17,133 nt of DNA from Gammaproteobacteria bacterium UBA6968 (GTDB lineage Bacteria; Pseudomonadota; Gammaproteobacteria; Pseudomonadales; Azotimanducaceae): the NCBI GenBank assembly GCA_002450255.1, contig DJYW01000090.1, positions 16,263-33,395 of the forward strand, read 5' to 3'. This document shows, in pieces, positions 16,363 through 17,133 of the stretch. The position numbers were made by a program, and so were the translations under genes. Below the pieces are notes generated by a model. That model saw only the letters and a list, made by a program, of their open reading frames with translations. It was not told the origin of the DNA and did no database searches. Position 1 is the first letter of the stretch; every line of letters begins with the position of its first letter.

Positions 16363-17133
16363 CTAATTCTCAGGCGGAATCTCTTCTATAAGCACCCCAC
16401 TCTCTTGCAAGTCGCATAGACGACTCTCTTCCCAGCCAAGCCAATCCCGCAAAACCTCCCCGTTGTGTTCACCTTTATGAGGCGCCCGCCCACGCACGCC
16501 GCTGGCTGCGGCAGAGAAGTGATAAGGCGTTTGGGCCACCGGTCGAGTGCCGCCTTCACCATCTGCGATCTGCACAAAAACGTCTCGATGCGCTAGCGTC
16601 GGTTGCTCGGGTAGATCCTCGGGCGAACGCACTTTGCCCCAAGCAAGATTCATTTTGGCCATAACGTCTTCGGTTTCTTGCCAGGTTTGTAAATTCCCAA
16701 AATACTCGGCGACGCGTTGGCGACGGATACGAATCTTATCCGCCAGCGCCATTTCGCTATGCGTTGTGTCGACAACGCCCATCTCGGTGGTCAGCAATTT
16801 CCATAGAAATCTGAAGTCGGCTGAAACTAAGATTGGTCCCACCTGCGTTTCCCAGACGTCATTTCGCAATGGACCAGTATCCTCAGAATTTTCCAAGGCA
16901 TAATGTAGTTGGTCATCTGTCGCTACGGTGGCGTCGATCATGGCAATGTCGATGTGCTGGCCCTTGCCGGTACGTTCACGCATCCACAACGCAGACAATA
17001 TACCGACCGTGCCATGCAGCGAGGCATTCGTATCGGCGACGGAAAGAGGTAAATCGTTGTAAGGCACATCGCCACGTCGCGCTTGGCGCGCCATCAGACC
17101 TGCTTCTGCATGAATGATGGGTGCATACGCGGG
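16363..17133 (-). CDS. CaiB/BaiF family (class III) CoA-transferase, C-terminal part
   Basis: The frame is open through the right edge, so the N-terminal part of the gene is outside the window; about 256 residues are visible. Family features are AEAGLM just inside the edge, DLPLSVADTNASLHG followed by a helix LSALWMRERTGKGQHIDIAMIDAT (a hallmark of this family), the substrate-domain text LWKLLTTEMG, and the C-terminal APHKGEHNGEVLRDWLGW. Class III CoA-transferases move CoA between carboxylic acids through a glutamyl-CoA intermediate, in carnitine, oxalate, bile-acid or aromatic catabolism; the specific substrate cannot be read here. The gene converges on the TonB receptor gene, sharing the terminator region. 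The TAG stop is at 16363-16365. Confidence 0.9.
   Translation of the reverse strand, partial: PAYAPIIHAEAGLMARQARRGDVPYNDLPLSVADTNASLHGTVGILSALWMRERTGKGQHIDIAMIDATVATDDQLHYALENSEDTGPLRNDVWETQVGPILVSADFRFLWKLLTTEMGVVDTTHSEMALADKIRIRRQRVAEYFGNLQTWQETEDVMAKMNLAWGKVRSPEDLPEQPTLAHRDVFVQIADGEGGTRPVAQTPYHFSAAASGVRGRAPHKGEHNGEVLRDWLGWEESRLCDLQESGVLIEEIPPEN

Noticed and set aside
16547..16903. 118-codon plus-strand open frame
   Set aside because: It is antisense to the CaiB/BaiF CoA-transferase gene, which has clear family motifs.
1..17133. CRISPR arrays, tRNA/rRNA genes, transposases, phage genes
   Set aside because: Looked for on both strands and none seen; the repeats found are too few and too short for CRISPR, and no transposase or integrase motif appears in any open frame.

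Overview
The window looks like chromosomal DNA from a free-living, probably marine, gammaproteobacterium. This rests on moderate G+C, a large TonB-dependent receptor, S41 lipoprotein proteases with Cys-rich C-terminal parts, a class I photolyase next to an FAD flavoprotein, DUF2878 and SnoaL genes, and a CaiB/BaiF CoA-transferase. This placement is by protein type only; there is no rRNA or tRNA to anchor it.

Left part (1-5855): a DUF547 protein with a signal peptide, then a DUF3445 protein of the heme-dependent oxidative N-demethylase type. Next come two tandem paralogues encoding extracytoplasmic S41 (C-terminal processing protease type) lipoproteins. The first copy is broken: it carries a one-base frameshift at a short T run and a loss of about 500 bp covering the PDZ region. 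The second copy is intact and carries a cadherin-like domain ahead of the protease.

Central part (6110-13253): a light/oxidative-damage type module. An OmpR-family response regulator (TTG start, strong RBS) is followed 12 nt later by a class I CPD photolyase. Convergent to these are a sensor histidine kinase, a DUF2878 membrane protein and an FAD-dependent amine-oxidase-like flavoprotein; the flavoprotein and DUF2878 genes overlap by 4 nt. The flavoprotein gene is divergent from a SnoaL-like lipoprotein gene followed by a DUF6134 gene. The 244 bp divergent promoter region holds two operator-like signals: a 17 bp inverted repeat near the flavoprotein side and an 11-bp-period direct repeat near the SnoaL side. 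In related bacteria such clusters are usually run by an ECF sigma/ChrR pair or a MerR-type photoreceptor; here a two-component pair encloses the photolyase instead. This is the most interesting part of the window.

Right part (13464-17133): a 930-residue TonB-dependent receptor preceded by a LacI/GntR-like inverted repeat, a strong intrinsic terminator, and the C-terminal part of a convergent CaiB/BaiF CoA-transferase gene that runs off the right edge.

No tRNA, rRNA, CRISPR array, insertion sequence or prophage gene was recognised.
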